The notes under the pieces were generated by a model. That model was given only the letters and a program-made list of their open reading frames with translations, did not search any database and had not been told where the DNA came from. A stretch of DNA of 64,000 nucleotides, taken from positions 2,294,001 to 2,358,000 of the forward strand of contig NZ_CP132957.1 in NCBI RefSeq assembly GCF_030863805.1, given 5' to 3'. Source of the stretch: Kineothrix sp. MB12-C1. GTDB taxonomy: Bacteria; Bacillota; Clostridia; Lachnospirales; Lachnospiraceae. A program made the position numbers and the translations under genes. Of the stretch, positions 8,344 through 17,223 are shown one piece after another; within the stretch, counting starts at the first letter, position 1; each line of letters opens with the position of its first letter.

Positions 8344-8826
8344 ATGAGAGAGAAGATTTTATCAGTGATAGAGAAGAACAGCCGTATGGATGTAAAAGAG
8401 CTGGCAGTGATATTGGGAACAGAGGAAATCGATATTATCAATGAAATGGCTGCCATGGAAAAAGAAGGAGTTATTTGCGGATACCATACGATGATCGATT
8501 GGGAAAAGACTTCGATAGAAAAGGTGACAGCTCTTATTGAGGTGCGTGTTACGCCTCAAAGAGGCCAGGGATTTGATAGCATTGCTGAAAGGATTTACAA
8601 GTATCCGGAAGTTAATTCCGTATATTTGATTTCCGGTGGTTTTGATTTAATGGTTACACTGGAAGGTAAATCTTTGAAGGAAGTATCCGCTTTCGTATCC
8701 GATAAGCTTTCTGCACTCGATACCGTTTTGAGTACAGCGACTCATTTTATTCTGAAAAAGTATAAGGATCATGGAACAATTTTAGCGAAAAAACATGAGG
8801 ATGAAAGGGAGAAAATTACACCATGA
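8344..8826 (+). CDS. Lrp/AsnC-family transcriptional regulator
   Basis: A 160-residue regulator. An N-terminal winged helix (REKILSVIEKNSRMDVKELA, then GTEEIDIINEMAAMEKEGVI) is followed by an AsnC/RAM ligand-binding domain (ALIEVRVTPQRGQGFDSIAE, VYLISGGFDLMVTLEG). The frame is open from 8173 inside the upstream gene, but ATG 8344 with GGAGA upstream gives the standard Lrp N-terminus. Lrp-type proteins sense amino acids. Its stop overlaps the aminotransferase start (ATGA, 8823-8826), so the two are translationally coupled, and it probably tunes that enzyme. Confidence 0.88.
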   Translation: MREKILSVIEKNSRMDVKELAVILGTEEIDIINEMAAMEKEGVICGYHTMIDWEKTSIEKVTALIEVRVTPQRGQGFDSIAERIYKYPEVNSVYLISGGFDLMVTLEGKSLKEVSAFVSDKLSALDTVLSTATHFILKKYKDHGTILAKKHEDEREKITP

Positions 8827-9998
8827 GGAATCCTTTAGCTAATAAGGTAGTGAATATCAAACCTTCAGGAATTCGAAAGTTTTTTGATTTGGTAAGTGAA
8901 ATGCAGGATGCGATTTCTCTTGGTGTTGGAGAACCTGACTTCGATACACCTTGGCACATCCGGGATGAGGGTATTTATTCTCTGGAAAAAGGGCGTACTT
9001 TCTATACATCTAATTCAGGATTAAAAGATTTGAAAATAGAAATTTGTAATTATTTAAAAAGAAGCCAGGGAATTACTTACGATTACAATTCAGAAGTAAT
9101 TGTAACAGTAGGAGGTTCAGAGGCTATCGATATCGCTCTTCGTGCGATGATTGATGGCGGCGAGGAAGTGCTGATTCCTCAACCCAGCTACGTTTCCTAC
9201 GAGCCTTGTGCTATTTTGGCGGATGCGGTTCCTGTCATTATTGACTTAAAAGAAGAAAATGAGTTCCGCTTGACCCCGGAAGAGCTTCTCAATGCTATTA
9301 CAGATAAGACGAAGATATTGATTCTGCCCTATCCTAATAATCCGACAGGTGCGATTATGGAAAGGGAGGACTTGGAAAAGATTGCTGAGATCATTATTGA
9401 GAAAGACCTTATTGTTATTTCCGATGAAATCTATGCTGAACTTACATATAAAGGAGAACATGTCTCTATCGCTTCCCTTCCCGGAATGCAGGAAAGAACC
9501 ATATTGATCAATGGTTTTTCCAAAGCCTATGCGATGACCGGATGGAGAATGGGGTACGCCTGCGGACCGAAGGCAATTCTGGAACAGATGATCAAGATTC
9601 ATCAGTTTGCCATTATGTGCGCTCCTACGACAAGTCAGTATGCGGCTATCGAGGCGTTGAAAAACGGGGATACCGACGTAGCACAAATGCGAGAAGCGTA
9701 TAATCAGAGAAGGCGCTATCTGCTTCATAGCTTCAGGGAAATGGGGTTGGAATGCTTCGAACCATTCGGTGCTTTCTACGTATTCCCGAGCATTAAAGAA
9801 TTCGGGATAACAAGCGAAGAATTCGCCAATCGATTCCTGCAAGAGGAGAAAGTCGCTGTTGTTCCCGGAACAGCCTTTGGAGATAGCGGAGAAGGATTTC
9901 TTAGAATTTCCTATGCGTATTCCCTGGAAGATCTGAAGGTGGCGCTGGGAAGAATGAAGAATTTTGTGGAGCGGTTGAGGGAAGAGAAGAGGGGATAG
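8823..9998 (+). CDS. PLP-dependent aminotransferase, class I/II
   Basis: A 391-residue fold-type I aminotransferase. Recognisable elements are the N-terminal SLGVGEPDFDTPWHI, PYPNNPTGAIM (substrate and cofactor contacts), SDEIYAELTY with the Asp that pairs with the PLP ring nitrogen, the Schiff-base lysine Lys234 in GFSKAYAMTGWRMGY, and the C-terminal FLRISYAYS arginine that binds the substrate carboxylate. Length is normal. It is coupled by a 4-base overlap to the Lrp-type regulator. The exact amino acid used is not readable; the aspartate/aromatic subgroup is most likely. Confidence 0.92.
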   Translation: MRNPLANKVVNIKPSGIRKFFDLVSEMQDAISLGVGEPDFDTPWHIRDEGIYSLEKGRTFYTSNSGLKDLKIEICNYLKRSQGITYDYNSEVIVTVGGSEAIDIALRAMIDGGEEVLIPQPSYVSYEPCAILADAVPVIIDLKEENEFRLTPEELLNAITDKTKILILPYPNNPTGAIMEREDLEKIAEIIIEKDLIVISDEIYAELTYKGEHVSIASLPGMQERTILINGFSKAYAMTGWRMGYACGPKAILEQMIKIHQFAIMCAPTTSQYAAIEALKNGDTDVAQMREAYNQRRRYLLHSFREMGLECFEPFGAFYVFPSIKEFGITSEEFANRFLQEEKVAVVPGTAFGDSGEGFLRISYAYSLEDLKVALGRMKNFVERLREEKRG

Positions 9999-10108
9999 AA
10001 GAGTTTGTTATATTACAGGAATCTCGCCTCGTCAGTTTATTTTTCTTCCGGAATTGTGCAGCCTGTATTTTCTAAATAAAACTGAAAAGTAGTGGCAGTG
10101 GACGGGGC

Positions 10109-10140
10109 GGAAGTGAGGTGCGTCCTTGCACCGCACTTCC
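10109..10140 (+). repeat. GC-rich hairpin
   Basis: GGAAGTGAGGTGCG and the downstream GCACCGCACTTCC fold back around a short TCCTT loop with a small internal bulge. It lies just before the terminator at 10142 in the 334-base spacer after the aminotransferase. It may be part of a tandem terminator. The rest of the spacer (10170-10332) shows no gene. Confidence 0.5.
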
Positions 10141-10141
10141 T

Positions 10142-10170
10142 AAACACCGCATCCGTGCGGTGTTTTCCCT
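10142..10170 (+). terminator. Rho-independent terminator after the aminotransferase operon
   Basis: AAACACCGCA (10142-10151), loop TCCG, then TGCGGTGTTT (10156-10165) and a short T/C tail. It is a perfect ten-base stem and ends the operon that starts at the VanW or AIR-synthase-like gene. Confidence 0.85.
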
Positions 10171-10332
10171 TGGTTGTTGAGAGTTTTATTAAGAAAATAT
10201 AAGCAGCACACTAACGGATAAAAAATAAATTGAGGAGGCGAGATTCTATTAAGACAACGAATAAATAGTACGTGCAAAACAGGTCTTTCTATGTGGTGGT
10301 AAATATATAGGGGATAAAGTTAACAATGGCTT

Positions 10333-11142
10333 TTAGTTGATAAAATATTCTACGGTAATATTTACTTTAATATCGACTTCACCGGGCATGATGGTGGCTT
10401 CGGTGCTAGCTTGGTCTGCGGCGTATTGTTTCACGGAGAGGGAGTTATCCGTATAGCGGACATTGCTATAGTTACTATTTTCCACGATGTTGCTGACACT
10501 GCCCAGCGTACAGCCGCTGGCTTCGGCCAATACTTCGGCTTTGGCTCTTGCGGTGGCTACGGCTAGCTTCAAGGCTTCCTGGTAGCCGGAATCATATTTG
10601 CTGGACTGATAGGTAACCGATTGAATATTATTAATTCCTGATTGTACGGATTGTGCTAAAATATTGCCTAAGTTATCGAGTGGCAGGTCCGATACGGTCA
10701 ATGTGGTGGTAGCTTCATAACCGGTGATTTTCTGGGTATTATTACTGTAATTATATATCGGGTACATATAGTAATCAGAGGTCTGAATAGAGTTCTCTGA
10801 GATACCTAGTGCTTGCAGCGTTTCGATGACGCTATTTACGTTTTCCGTATTTTTTGTCTGGCAGCTTGCTGCATCTTTCGCCTCGGTGCGAACTGCATAT
10901 ATGACTTGCGCAATATCGGGAACCACAGTTACTGTCTCGCTGCTATTGACGGTGATGGTATTATCGATAGAAGCCGGATATATGGAATTAATAGGCGGAA
11001 CCTGCATTGCAGAATCCGTTGCGGTATCTGCAGCCATTAAGCTTTCTGTACTGCCGGGGACAGTATTAGGGATGTTGCCGCAGGCTGTTAATGTAATAAG
11101 TCCGGCGGTGAATAAGATAGGGGTAAGAAATTGTTTTTTCAT
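10333..11142 (-). CDS. SIMPL-domain (DUF541) lipoprotein
   Basis: A 269-residue exported lipoprotein. The signal peptide ends in a lipobox (LITLTACGN) with Cys21 as the lipidated residue. The rest is a SIMPL/DUF541 domain starting NTITVNSSETVTVVPDIAQV, including the TSDYYMYPIYNYSN and VTYQSSKYDSGYQEALKLAV segments typical of the family. The function of SIMPL proteins in bacteria is not settled; stress-related envelope roles have been suggested. It is monocistronic and faces the terminator at 10142. Its upstream region is AT-rich with a good AGGAGG on the minus strand near 11150. Confidence 0.88.
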   Translation of the reverse strand: MKKQFLTPILFTAGLITLTACGNIPNTVPGSTESLMAADTATDSAMQVPPINSIYPASIDNTITVNSSETVTVVPDIAQVIYAVRTEAKDAASCQTKNTENVNSVIETLQALGISENSIQTSDYYMYPIYNYSNNTQKITGYEATTTLTVSDLPLDNLGNILAQSVQSGINNIQSVTYQSSKYDSGYQEALKLAVATARAKAEVLAEASGCTLGSVSNIVENSNYSNVRYTDNSLSVKQYAADQASTEATIMPGEVDIKVNITVEYFIN

Positions 11143-11384
11143 ACATAAATCCTCCTTTTTAAGTGTCAGGTCATAGTGTCTCTTGCCTATCAGAGATGAT
11201 TTGAGTATACTAGGAAAGGTCAGGGAATGGTAGAGAGGGAGACGTTATTTTAAAGAAAATTAAGATGTATATGCCGTTTATTAATGTTTCTTAAGATACC
11301 TTGTCCGCAAGCGGCCATGGTATGTTTTTTGCACACTCGCTTTGCTCGGCGCAGTATAATAAAATACCAGGAGGATATCACGAT

Positions 11385-11882
11385 ATGAACATAGTATTAC
11401 ATCAGCCGGAGATTCCGGCAAACACAGGGAATATAGGACGTACTTGCGTAGCGACAGGGGCTACCCTTCATTTGATAGAGCCTCTTGGATTCCGACTCGA
11501 TGAGAAAGAAATAAGGCGGGCGGGAATGGACTATTGGAAAGATCTCGATGTGAGATGTTACATGAACTTTGAGGATTTTCAGGAGAAGAATCCGAATGCC
11601 AGAATATGGATGGCGACGACCAAAGCAAACCATGTATATACGGAGGTAGCGTTTGGGGAGGACGATTATATTATGTTTGGAAAGGAAAGTGCGGGGATAC
11701 CGGAGGAAATACTTGTAGATTATGAGGATACTTGCATCCGAATTCCTATGCTGGATAAAATCCGTTCTTTGAATCTGGCAAATTCGGTAGCAGTTGTTCT
11801 ATATGAAGCATTAAGACAGAATGATTTCGCAAGTATGAAACTGACAGGAGAACTTCACAGACTGCATTGGAAACAAGAGTAG
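11385..11882 (+). CDS. trmL: tRNA (cytidine/uridine-34 2'-O)-methyltransferase, TrmL type
   Basis: A 165-residue SPOUT-family methyltransferase that modifies the wobble base of tRNA(Leu) in characterised homologues. The N-terminus MNIVLHQPEIPANTGNIGRT is diagnostic. The SAM-binding trefoil knot includes FGKESAGIPEEIL and IPMLDKIRSLNLANSVAVVL. The frame is open upstream to 11301, but ATG 11385 has AGGAGG at 11369-11374 and gives the canonical start. Length is normal. Confidence 0.93.
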   Translation: MNIVLHQPEIPANTGNIGRTCVATGATLHLIEPLGFRLDEKEIRRAGMDYWKDLDVRCYMNFEDFQEKNPNARIWMATTKANHVYTEVAFGEDDYIMFGKESAGIPEEILVDYEDTCIRIPMLDKIRSLNLANSVAVVLYEALRQNDFASMKLTGELHRLHWKQE

Positions 11883-11907
11883 CAGGCAGCCTGTGTTTAT
11901 TAAGGTG

Positions 11908-11932
11908 ATAGTTTGCCTGAAGGCAAAACTAT
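11908..11932. terminator. Hairpin between convergent genes, probably bidirectional
   Basis: ATAGTTTGCCT and AGGCAAAACTAT pair around a GA turn with one bulge, between the ends of trmL and the histidine kinase gene. It is placed to stop transcription from both sides. Confidence 0.6.
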
Positions 11933-11946
11933 AACTTGTTAAGTCG

Positions 11947-13392
11947 TCAATCTTCATAATCCACGTCAGATTTCAGCAATGAGAAGATGAATTCAGAACC
12001 GGCACCTGCAGTGCTAATCACATTGATATGTTCACCATGAGCGTGGATAATCTCTTTTGTGATAGATAAGCCCAGGCCGGTTCCTTTTCTGTCTTTTCCT
12101 CTGGAGGAATCTGATTTATAGAAACGATCCCAGATTAATTTCAAGTCTTCTTTTGGAATGCCTATGCCGCTGTCCTTCACAGATACAAATACCTTATTAT
12201 TCTTAACATTCGTTTCGACTTTAATAACAGAATCATGATGGCTGAACTTAATGGCATTGTCAATTAAGTTGTAGAATACTTGTTGAATTTTGCCCATATC
12301 CGCATTGACATACATTGTGTCCCCGGTTAGTACGAGCTCGATGGCGAGCATCTTACTGCGGCAGGTTCCTTCGAAGGATGCCGCTGTATTACGGATAACT
12401 CGGTTTAACTCGAAATTAGTTTTATCGAGCAACATTCCTTTTGTATTTAAGTTATTTAAGGATAGAAGGCTGTTGGTGAGCTTGTGTAGCCTCTCTGTTT
12501 CATTTAAAACAATATTGATATATTTTTCGTGCATTTCCTGCGGGATGGTTCCATCCAACATTGCTTCCAAATAACCTTTAATGGAGGTGAGGGGAGAGCG
12601 GAAGTCATGGGATACGTTAGCTACGAATTTCTTCTGGTCGTCTTCAGCACGCGCGATTTCACTAGCCATATAAGAAAGAGAAGCAGCAAGGTAACCTATT
12701 TCATCCTCACTGTCTACCTGAAATTCATAGTGCATATTGCCGCTGGCATATTGTTCCGTCGCCTCGGTAATTTTACGAAGAGGGAGATAGACCATCTCTG
12801 TGAAGAAAATCAAAATAATAAGAGACAACAGGAACAGAATGACGAGCATAATATAGGAAATGTTAAGCAGGCTGTCACGGGAGGCCTGAATCGTGCTCAT
12901 AGGCATATGGATGACAACATAACCTTTCACCTTGAAGTTCGAGGTGATCGGAGCAAATACGCTAAGCGTTTGTTCCGAAAAGGTATCGAAAAAGGTGCCC
13001 ATCGTATAATAAGATCCGGCAGTAATAGTTGGATCGAAATTCTCAATCATTACCTCATTTACCAAATCCACGGGAGAGGAGGAATCGAGAATCATACGGC
13101 CGGAAGGATTAATAATCCAGATGGATGCGGATAAATATGTGTCCAAAGCATCCAACTGCTTTTTCACCGTATCGAGAGATGTTTCACTGTTGTATAAATC
13201 GGATGCATAAGTATTAGCAATTAAAGTAGCTTCCTTGTAAAGAGCATCTGCTTTTTCCCTTTTGATATGTTCGAGCGTCATGCTCGAGACGAAGGTCGCA
13301 ACCACGATAAAGCCGAAAAAACCAAAAATAATATATCCTAATATAAACTTTAAATAGAGAGTTTTTCTCATGGAAACGTGGTGCTCCTTCAC
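11947..13392 (-). CDS. Membrane sensor histidine kinase
   Basis: A 481-residue kinase: TM1 (about 14-36), an extracytoplasmic sensor region (~40-175), TM2 (~177-199) and a HAMP linker (~200-250). Next come the dimerisation/phosphoacceptor helix with His262 in VANVSHDFRSPLTSIKGYLE, and the ATPase domain with N-box (QQVFYNLIDNAIKFS) and G-boxes (DSGIGIP, GTGLGLSI). It would phosphorylate the response regulator encoded just upstream. The two genes overlap by four bases (13389-13392), a standard coupled arrangement. The sensor domain is not recognised, so the signal is unknown. All catalytic motifs are intact. Confidence 0.94.
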   Translation of the reverse strand: MKEHHVSMRKTLYLKFILGYIIFGFFGFIVVATFVSSMTLEHIKREKADALYKEATLIANTYASDLYNSETSLDTVKKQLDALDTYLSASIWIINPSGRMILDSSSPVDLVNEVMIENFDPTITAGSYYTMGTFFDTFSEQTLSVFAPITSNFKVKGYVVIHMPMSTIQASRDSLLNISYIMLVILFLLSLIILIFFTEMVYLPLRKITEATEQYASGNMHYEFQVDSEDEIGYLAASLSYMASEIARAEDDQKKFVANVSHDFRSPLTSIKGYLEAMLDGTIPQEMHEKYINIVLNETERLHKLTNSLLSLNNLNTKGMLLDKTNFELNRVIRNTAASFEGTCRSKMLAIELVLTGDTMYVNADMGKIQQVFYNLIDNAIKFSHHDSVIKVETNVKNNKVFVSVKDSGIGIPKEDLKLIWDRFYKSDSSRGKDRKGTGLGLSITKEIIHAHGEHINVISTAGAGSEFIFSLLKSDVDYED

Positions 13393-14096
13393 ATTTTTAC
13401 TTCAAATTTATAGCCGATTCCCCATATAGTAGCGATACGCCATGTATCGTGGTCTTTGATTTTCTCGCGCAGTCGTTTGATATGTACATCGACAGTCCTC
13501 GTATCTCCGATATATTCATATCCCCAGATCTGGTCCAAAAGCTGTTCCCTCGTAAATACATGGTTAGGAGAAGCCGCAAGGAAGTACAAAAGTTCCAGTT
13601 CCTTGGGCGGCATATCCACCGTCTGTCCCATATAAATAACGGAATAATTCGTCTGATTAACAATGAGGTTGGGATATTCTACACTTTTTATATTAGAGGA
13701 TTCAGGAATAGCGGCTACAGGCTTATAGCGGCGAAGAACTGCCTTGGCCCTGGCTACAAGCTCCTTAGAATCGAAGGGCTTCTCCATATAATCATCAGCG
13801 CCCAGTTCCAGACCGAGAACCTTATCGAAGATTTCTCCTTTGGCGGAAAGCATAATAATCGGAATAGAGGATTTAGCCCGTACTTCCCGGCATACTTGAT
13901 AGCCATCGATGCCCGGAAGCATTAAGTCGAGCAGAATCAGGTTGGGGCCGAAAGAGTCTACCGCCGTAATAGCAGATTCCCCGTCGTTTACAATCATCGT
14001 TTCAAAGCACTCTTTCGTAAGATAGAGGGCGATAAGTTCTGCAATATTATTATCATCGTCCACGATTAAAATTTTCTGTTTGTTCACCATTGGCAT
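13389..14096 (-). CDS. OmpR/PhoB-family response regulator
   Basis: A 235-residue two-domain regulator. The receiver domain has the acidic pocket in ILIVDDDNN, the phosphoacceptor Asp57 in ILLDLMLPGIDG, and Lys in YMEKPFDSKELVARA. The C-terminal winged helix (PPKELELLYFLAASPNHVFT, DTRTVDVHIKRLREKI) binds DNA. Start M1 or M3 are both possible; an AGGAGG lies just upstream on the minus strand. It is the first gene of a two-gene operon with the histidine kinase. Confidence 0.95.
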   Translation of the reverse strand: MPMVNKQKILIVDDDNNIAELIALYLTKECFETMIVNDGESAITAVDSFGPNLILLDLMLPGIDGYQVCREVRAKSSIPIIMLSAKGEIFDKVLGLELGADDYMEKPFDSKELVARAKAVLRRYKPVAAIPESSNIKSVEYPNLIVNQTNYSVIYMGQTVDMPPKELELLYFLAASPNHVFTREQLLDQIWGYEYIGDTRTVDVHIKRLREKIKDHDTWRIATIWGIGYKFEVKM

Positions 14097-14119
14097 GTCC
14101 TCCTGAGGTTCCAGTGATC

Positions 14120-14151
14120 GTTACTATTCATGGCGAAGTCGTGAATAGTAA
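14120..14151. repeat. Short hairpin of the dispersed palindromic family
   Basis: GTTACTATTCA (14120-14130) and TGAATAGTAA (14142-14151) form a stem around TGGCGAAGTCG. The arms equal the terminal arms of the longer copies at 17043 and 183. It lies in the 82-base spacer between mutS2 and the response regulator gene, and may end the mutS2 transcript. Confidence 0.6.
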
Positions 14152-14178
14152 TCAGTGATAAGCGGCCCGAGCCGCAGA

Positions 14179-16554
14179 TTATGATTTAAAAGTTGCAATG
14201 GTAACGCCGGCATCTCCTTCGCCGAACTCGCCGAGGCGATAAGATTCCACATATTTTGTTTTCTTAAGGTGGCTTTGAACAGCGTTTCGAAGAGCCCCGG
14301 TTCCTTTGCCGTGTACAATGCGCACACTGGGGAGATGGGAGAGATAGGCATCATCCAAATATTTGTCGAGTTCCGAAAGTGCTTCATCTACCGTCTTGCC
14401 GAGCAAGTTAATTTCTGTGGAAATATGATAAGACTTGTTCATCTTCATTTTACTTGCGGCAGAACGCTGTAAGGGGGCCTTAGCCGCCGGTTCCTCGTCG
14501 ATAAGCATCAAATCCTTGAAGTTAACTTGTGAACGCATAATTCCACACTGTACGAAGAGATTTCCTCTGTGATCCGGAAGAGAACTTACCGTTCCTGTTA
14601 GACCCATAGAAAGAATCTTTACGCTGTCACCGCGTTTCAGTTGTTCGGGCTTTAGTTCCTTTTTCTGTGGTTTCTCAGATTTCAGCATAAGCTTTGAATT
14701 TTTATCGGAGATCTTATCTCTTACTTTTTCTCGGGTTTTCTCCAGATCCTTCATGGAAGCCCCGGGACCGGCCTTTTGGAAGACGCGGATAGTTTCATCA
14801 GCCACATCCTTCGCCTCCTGCAGAATATTTCTTGCCTGTTCATTAGCGTCACGCAGAATCCGTTCTCTTGTTTGATCGATCCGTTCTTGCTTGGAGCGTA
14901 ACTGTTCCTTCAGATTCTTTACTTCCTCTTTATAAGAAGCAATCTCAAGTTGTTCCTTTTCTATCGTAGTGCGGCTGTGCTCCAAGCTGGATAGCAGATC
15001 CTCGAAGCTTTCGCTTTCCTGACTGATTTGTTCCTTGGCAGATTCGATAATATAATCGGGCAGACCTAACTTGGAAGAGATGGCAAAGGCATTACTCTTT
15101 CCGGGAATACCGATTAACAAGCGGTAGGTAGGCTGTAATGTATTGATATCGAATTCACAGCAGGCATTTTCCACATGATCGGTGGAAAGAGCATATACCT
15201 TTATTTCGCTGTAATGAGTGGTAGCCATGGTGCGAATCTTTCTCTTATGGAGATGATCGAGAATGGCAATAGCAAGAGCGGCGCCTTCCGTAGGGTCTGT
15301 TCCTGCGCCGAGTTCGTCGAACAAGCAGAGTGAGTCGGCATCTGCATTCTTAAGTATGGAGACAATACTTGTCATATGAGAAGAAAAGGTACTCAGATTC
15401 TGCTCGATGCTTTGTTCATCCCCAATGTCGGCATAGACTTCGGTAAAAATAGAAAGCTCTGAACGGTCCAAAGCCGGAATATGAAGTCCGGACTGTCCCA
15501 TCAAGGTAAAAAGTCCGACCGTTTTTAAGGATACCGTCTTTCCGCCGGTGTTAGGTCCGGTAATAATTAGAAGGTCGAAATCCTTACCGAGATAGATATC
15601 GATAGGAACAACCTTTTTCTTGTCGAGAAGAGGATGACGCCCTTTGCGAATATTAATATAGCGATTGTTATTAAATATAGGAGCGGTAGCATTCTGCTCC
15701 ATAGCAAGGGAAGCTCTGGCAAAAATAAAGTCTAGTGTAGTCATAATTTTTTGATTGGAGGCTAGTGCATAAGTTTGCTCAGATGCCTGAACACTTAGGT
15801 TTGCCAGAATAACTTCAATTTCTTCCTGTTCTTTTAGTTCGAGTTCTTTCAATTGATTATTCAGATTGACAATAGCAGCAGGCTCAATAAATAGAGTAGA
15901 GCCGGTCGATGACTGGTCATGAATCATACCGGGTACTTGTGACTTGTGTTCCACTTTGACCGGAATACAATAACGGTTGTTACGCATTGTAATAACTGCA
16001 TCCTGAAGGTAAGTGCGGTAAGAACCATTCACCATATGGTTAAGCTGAGTGTGAATTTTATCGCCGGCGAGAGCTATGCTTCTGCGGATATGCTTCAACG
16101 TGGAACTCGCATCATCACTGATTTCATCTTCCGAGAGAATGCAGCGACGAATCTCATTAGCAAGAGGAGTAAGGGGTTCCAAAGTATCAAAAAGTTCATC
16201 CAAAGAATCTTGCATGGCTTCTTCTCTATCGTTTCGTCCATACCTCTTGATGCGGTTAACATTATCCAATAATCCGGCTATTTTTAATAGTTCGGCTATG
16301 GATAACGTAGCACCTATTTCGAGGGATCTAAGAGCATATCCCAGATCTTTATTGCCTCCAAAGGAAGTAGAACCCTTTTTAAACAAACGGGATAAGGCAT
16401 CTTTGGTCTGCTCCTGTGCTTCATTTATCACATCCAAATCAGTAAAGGGCTTCAAATCACGGCATAACTTGCGTCCCGGCTCAGAGGTCGCTTTGTCAGC
16501 CAACATATCAATAATTTTATTATATTCTAACGTTCGTAATACTTTTTCGTTCAT
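14179..16554 (-). CDS. mutS2: MutS2 ATPase/endonuclease with Smr domain
   Basis: A 791-residue MutS2 protein. It has the MutS core and ATPase with Walker A GPNTGGKTVS near residue 330-340 and Walker B LFDELGAGTDP, then a long coiled-coil rich in Glu/Lys/Gln. The C-terminal Smr nuclease domain contains INLLGKTVDEALSELDKYL and the HGKGTGALR motif. MutS2 proteins act on recombination intermediates and, in Bacillus subtilis, on collided ribosomes. The frame is open to 16629, but ATG 16554 has AGGAGG on the minus strand just upstream and gives the usual MNEKVLRTLEYNKI start. A repeat-family hairpin lies in its 5' leader at 16572-16600. Confidence 0.95.
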   Translation of the reverse strand: MNEKVLRTLEYNKIIDMLADKATSEPGRKLCRDLKPFTDLDVINEAQEQTKDALSRLFKKGSTSFGGNKDLGYALRSLEIGATLSIAELLKIAGLLDNVNRIKRYGRNDREEAMQDSLDELFDTLEPLTPLANEIRRCILSEDEISDDASSTLKHIRRSIALAGDKIHTQLNHMVNGSYRTYLQDAVITMRNNRYCIPVKVEHKSQVPGMIHDQSSTGSTLFIEPAAIVNLNNQLKELELKEQEEIEVILANLSVQASEQTYALASNQKIMTTLDFIFARASLAMEQNATAPIFNNNRYINIRKGRHPLLDKKKVVPIDIYLGKDFDLLIITGPNTGGKTVSLKTVGLFTLMGQSGLHIPALDRSELSIFTEVYADIGDEQSIEQNLSTFSSHMTSIVSILKNADADSLCLFDELGAGTDPTEGAALAIAILDHLHKRKIRTMATTHYSEIKVYALSTDHVENACCEFDINTLQPTYRLLIGIPGKSNAFAISSKLGLPDYIIESAKEQISQESESFEDLLSSLEHSRTTIEKEQLEIASYKEEVKNLKEQLRSKQERIDQTRERILRDANEQARNILQEAKDVADETIRVFQKAGPGASMKDLEKTREKVRDKISDKNSKLMLKSEKPQKKELKPEQLKRGDSVKILSMGLTGTVSSLPDHRGNLFVQCGIMRSQVNFKDLMLIDEEPAAKAPLQRSAASKMKMNKSYHISTEINLLGKTVDEALSELDKYLDDAYLSHLPSVRIVHGKGTGALRNAVQSHLKKTKYVESYRLGEFGEGDAGVTIATFKS

Positions 16555-16571
16555 AAGGTTATTTCCTCCTG

Positions 16572-16600
16572 TGTAACTGCTCAGTTCTCTTACAGTTACA
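16572..16600. repeat. Short hairpin of the dispersed palindromic family in the mutS2 leader
   Basis: TGTAACTG (16572-16579) and CAGTTACA (16593-16600) are perfect inverted arms around CTCAGTTCTCTTA. It sits 18 bases upstream of the mutS2 start codon on the minus strand, so it would be in the 5' untranslated RNA. Confidence 0.55.
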
Positions 16601-16704
16601 AAAGCAAAGATTGCTTTGTGAAAATCCATTAAAAATACCTTCGATAATGGGATCTCACTTTCCTTTCCATATATTCTTTCATTCGAGCTTTATTGCGTAC
16701 TTTT

Positions 16705-16815
16705 GTGACAGTTCAGTTATCAATATCTTTCGCTAATTAGTATATCATATGGAGAAAAAAAATACTATGCGGGGAAAGCATAGTTTTTAAATGCACAGAC
16801 CCACTGAATAGTTAC
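16705..16815. repeat. Long-form copy of the palindromic repeat (111 bp)
   Basis: The left arm GTGACAGTTCAG (16705-16716) and right arm CTGAATAGTTAC (16804-16815) are imperfect inverted copies. Inside lies a small hairpin ACTATGC-GGGGAAA-GCATAGT (16764-16784) followed by TTTTT, which looks like a terminator on the plus strand. It is non-coding. Confidence 0.45.
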
Positions 16816-16835
16816 AGGATGCTGCCATAAAAGGA

Positions 16836-16872
16836 CTGCTCTCACAGGAAAAGTGTGAGAGCAGATTCTTTC
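16836..16872 (+). terminator. Isolated strong hairpin in the mutS2 / HtrA-like spacer
   Basis: CTGCTCTCAC (16836-16845) pairs with GTGAGAGCAG (16855-16864), followed by ATTCTTTC. No gene precedes it on the plus strand, so it may insulate the spacer or be a relic. The remaining ~600 bases between mutS2 and 17224 hold only the repeats listed here. Confidence 0.5.
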
Positions 16873-17042
16873 TTATATAGTAGTTCCCCTATGGAGAGTG
16901 ACTGGAAGAGTGGTAATAGGAGGTACCGTCAGCATCAGGTTTTAAATAAAAGAATGAAGGGAGTTCATATCTTCATGGATTAGGGTTTGGCAAAGATTTA
17001 TTTACTTTAATAGGAAAACAAGATATACTTATGAATGTTACA

Positions 17043-17167
17043 GTTACAGTTCAGCCATTAACATTGCGAGGTGTTTTTTGTGAACGAAGGTCACAGAAAA
17101 CTCGGTTTAGCAAGTGCGAAATACTGCGCATGAATTGTTTCTAGGAAGCCATAGGCTGAATAGTAAC
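17043..17167. repeat. Long-form copy of the palindromic repeat (125 bp)
   Basis: Left arm GTTACAGTTCAGCC (17043-17056) and right arm GGCTGAATAGTAAC (17154-17167) match as inverted repeats at 12 of 14 positions. The right 33 bases resemble those of the copy at 183-296. There is no coding frame inside. It has MITE-like dimensions and lies just upstream of the HtrA-like gene. Confidence 0.55.
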
Positions 17168-17223
17168 ATGTTACAGTATCCCGGCGTATGGTCGCCAGAA
17201 GATAGGAAAGGCATGATATAGAT

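Noticed and set aside
12290-13134. Plus-strand frames over the histidine kinase gene
   Set aside because: They mirror conserved kinase codons; no start signals or recognisable domains.
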